From positions 1-21,663 of IMG/VR virus record IMGVR_UViG_3300035665_002369: DNA of 21,663 nt, one strand, 5' to 3'. Below the pieces are notes generated by a model that ran no database searches, was not told the DNA's origin, and was given only the letters and a program-made list of their open reading frames with translations. Numbering within the stretch: the stretch's first letter is position 1; each line of letters starts with the position of its first letter. The translations under genes and the position numbers were made by a program. This DNA is from a virus. Shown one piece after another: positions 20,208 to 21,663 of this stretch.

Positions 20208-21663
20208 ATGATGAGCGACAAGGGGCGGAAGGATTTGCAGGGTCAGATACTGGAGAGTATCGGGCAGCGGAGTCCGTGGGAGTTGCGGCAGACTCGGTGG
20301 TATGAGTTGAGGCATCATGGGTTGCGGCGGGCGAACAAGCCGTGGCCGAAGGCTGCGGACCTGCATTGGCCCTTGATTGATACGGCGATTGAGAAGCTGA
20401 AGCCCTTGTTCCTGCAGCAGGCTCTTGGGATGGATGTGGTGGCCAGCTTTGTGCCGATGCGGTCGCAGTTGAATGCGTACACGAAGGTCGCGGAGGACTG
20501 GTTCAACTACAAGGTGCGGGAGAAGACGAACTTCGTGGATGAGGTTCTTTCGTGGGTGGATTACACGCTGATGAGTGGGCGTGGGGTGATGAAGTGTTTC
20601 TGGAATCCTGGGGACAAGAGGGTTGGGTTTGAGGCGGTGGACCCGATGTATTTCGTGGTGCCGGCGTACACTACGGATTTGCAGGATGCGGATTGGGCGG
20701 TGCATGTGATGCCGATGAGTGTGGGTGCGTATCGTCGGATGGCCGGCCAGTTTGGTTGGAAGGCGGATGGGAAGACGGTGCAGCGGATCCGTGGGAACCC
20801 GCAGGAGGACGACAACATCCCGGGCGCGGCGAGTGAGAATGATGCGAAGCAGTTGCGCGAGGGCATCACTTACACGAGCAACACTGATGGGGTGATCATC
20901 TGGGAGGTGTATCGGAAGACCGATGCGGGGAAGTGGGAGGTGTATCTGTACAGTCCGGCGGCGGTGGATCTGGATCTGCGGGATCCGATGGAGTTGCCCT
21001 ATGACCATGGGCAGTTGCCCTTTGTGGATTTCCCTTATGAGATCAAGGACAAGGGGTGGTTCAGCCCTAGGGGTGTGTGCGAGATCCTGGCTCCGTTCGA
21101 GTTGAGCATGACCTCGATGTGGAACCACAAGCATGATGCGATGACGTTGTACAATCGGCCCTTGTTCCGTGCGGAGCGGGAGTTGCCGAACAGCATCAAC
21201 TTGAGGTTCCAGCCGGGGCAGATTCTCCCGTATGGCGTGGCACCGGTGCAGATGCCGCAGCCGCCGGTGAGTTTCGATACGGAGTTGAACCAGACCCGTG
21301 CGGTCGCGGAGAACCGGATCGGGAGCCCGGATTACGGGATGGCCAGCGTCATGTCGGGCGGGACGGATCGGAGGACGGCGACGGAGATCCAGAGCATCAA
21401 CGCGCAGGCGATGCAGAGTGGTGATCTTCGGGCGCGGCTGTTCCGGATGTCGCTGGGCAAGCTGTATCGTCAGGCGTGGAGCCTGTATGTGCAGTACGAT
21501 TCCAAGAGTCTGCGGTATCGGTTCGCGGAGGATTCGTTGGATGCGGATCCGGTGGCTCTGCATGACCAGTATGAATTGGAGCCGAAGGGTGTGATGGACA
21601 TGGTGAGCCGGCAGATGATGGTGCAGCAGGCCATCAACCGGAAGCAGTTGTTCATGAACTCGC
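20208..21663 (+). CDS. Portal protein (3' truncated)
   Basis: ATG at 20208 is preceded by AAGGGG at 20197-20202 with a 5-base spacer; ATG at 20211 is an alternative. At least 485 residues are read and the frame runs off the window. The protein has the conserved portal layout. An N-terminal WPKAADLHWPLIDTAIEKLKP segment is followed by a domain with WNPGDKRVGFEAVDPMYFVV. The core includes YDHGQLPFVDFPYE and PFELSMTSMWNHKHDAM, then TLYNRPLFRAERE. GTDRRTATEIQSINAQAM and LRARLFRMSLGKLYRQ form the helical stem. It fits dodecameric portals of short-tailed or P22-like phages, through which DNA is packaged and ejected. It shares the G/T-rich codon bias of terL. Confidence 0.85.
   Translation, partial: MMSDKGRKDLQGQILESIGQRSPWELRQTRWYELRHHGLRRANKPWPKAADLHWPLIDTAIEKLKPLFLQQALGMDVVASFVPMRSQLNAYTKVAEDWFNYKVREKTNFVDEVLSWVDYTLMSGRGVMKCFWNPGDKRVGFEAVDPMYFVVPAYTTDLQDADWAVHVMPMSVGAYRRMAGQFGWKADGKTVQRIRGNPQEDDNIPGAASENDAKQLREGITYTSNTDGVIIWEVYRKTDAGKWEVYLYSPAAVDLDLRDPMELPYDHGQLPFVDFPYEIKDKGWFSPRGVCEILAPFELSMTSMWNHKHDAMTLYNRPLFRAERELPNSINLRFQPGQILPYGVAPVQMPQPPVSFDTELNQTRAVAENRIGSPDYGMASVMSGGTDRRTATEIQSINAQAMQSGDLRARLFRMSLGKLYRQAWSLYVQYDSKSLRYRFAEDSLDADPVALHDQYELEPKGVMDMVSRQMMVQQAINRKQLFMNS

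Noticed and set aside
18735-21563. Very long (942 codon) open frame on the minus strand opposite terL and portal
   Set aside because: It lies antisense to two well-supported genes, crosses their boundary, and its product is Pro/His/Arg/Leu-rich without domains. It arises because the strongly G/T-biased codons of terL and portal give few stops in the opposite frame.
1-21663. tRNA genes, CRISPR arrays, insertion sequences and attachment sites
   Set aside because: No cloverleaf with a clear T-arm consensus, regularly spaced repeats, transposase or integrase was recognised in either strand by reading.

Overview
The window is part of a tailed double-stranded DNA bacteriophage genome. The evidence is a small terminase, large terminase and portal in order at the right end, a tail or virion gene and a set of large low-complexity ejection-type virion proteins at the left end, and a phage recombination and replication module between them. 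Both ends are cut inside genes (a tail gene at base 1, the portal at base 21663). No integrase, DNA polymerase, phage RNA polymerase or endolysin is recognised here. The host is not identifiable with confidence. The promoter-like sites are GC-rich and fit a host with moderate to high GC; this is inference.

Layout. (1) 2-7033: rightward virion genes, ending in four consecutive proteins of 385, 354, 498 and 853 residues that look like internal or ejection proteins (Gln-rich, Pro-rich, coiled-coil and Gly/Ala-rich). (2) 7034-7119: a promoter-like site followed by a leader hairpin that opens the early region. (3) 7120-16094: rightward early genes: RecT-like annealing protein, RecE-like nuclease, a DUF669-type protein, an SF2 helicase, a PDDEXK-like nuclease, a RuvC-like resolvase, then about a dozen very small genes joined by 4-base stop/start overlaps, and a primase-helicase. 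The small genes include a protein joining a sigma-70 region-4-like HTH to an RNA polymerase alpha-CTD-like domain, and a second HTH reading frame nested inside another gene between direct repeats. (4) 15952-18021: a leftward regulatory segment. It holds a coiled-coil protein converging on the primase gene, a ribbon-helix-helix regulator, several terminators, G-rich stretches, and a leftward cluster of tiny genes, two of which encode single membrane helices. (5) 18155-21663: rightward packaging genes terS, terL and portal.

A plausible scheme is that RecE-like nuclease plus RecT anneal single strands, DUF669 protein binds ssDNA, the SF2 helicase and the primase-helicase open and prime DNA for a host polymerase, and the RuvC-like enzyme resolves branched DNA before packaging by TerS/TerL through the portal. 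The most striking large-scale signal is a switch in strand composition. The + strand is C-rich in coding regions up to about 16.1 kb and strongly G/T-rich from about 16.8 kb onward, although the main genes stay on the + strand. This suggests a replication origin or another strand-asymmetry boundary in the leftward regulatory segment.
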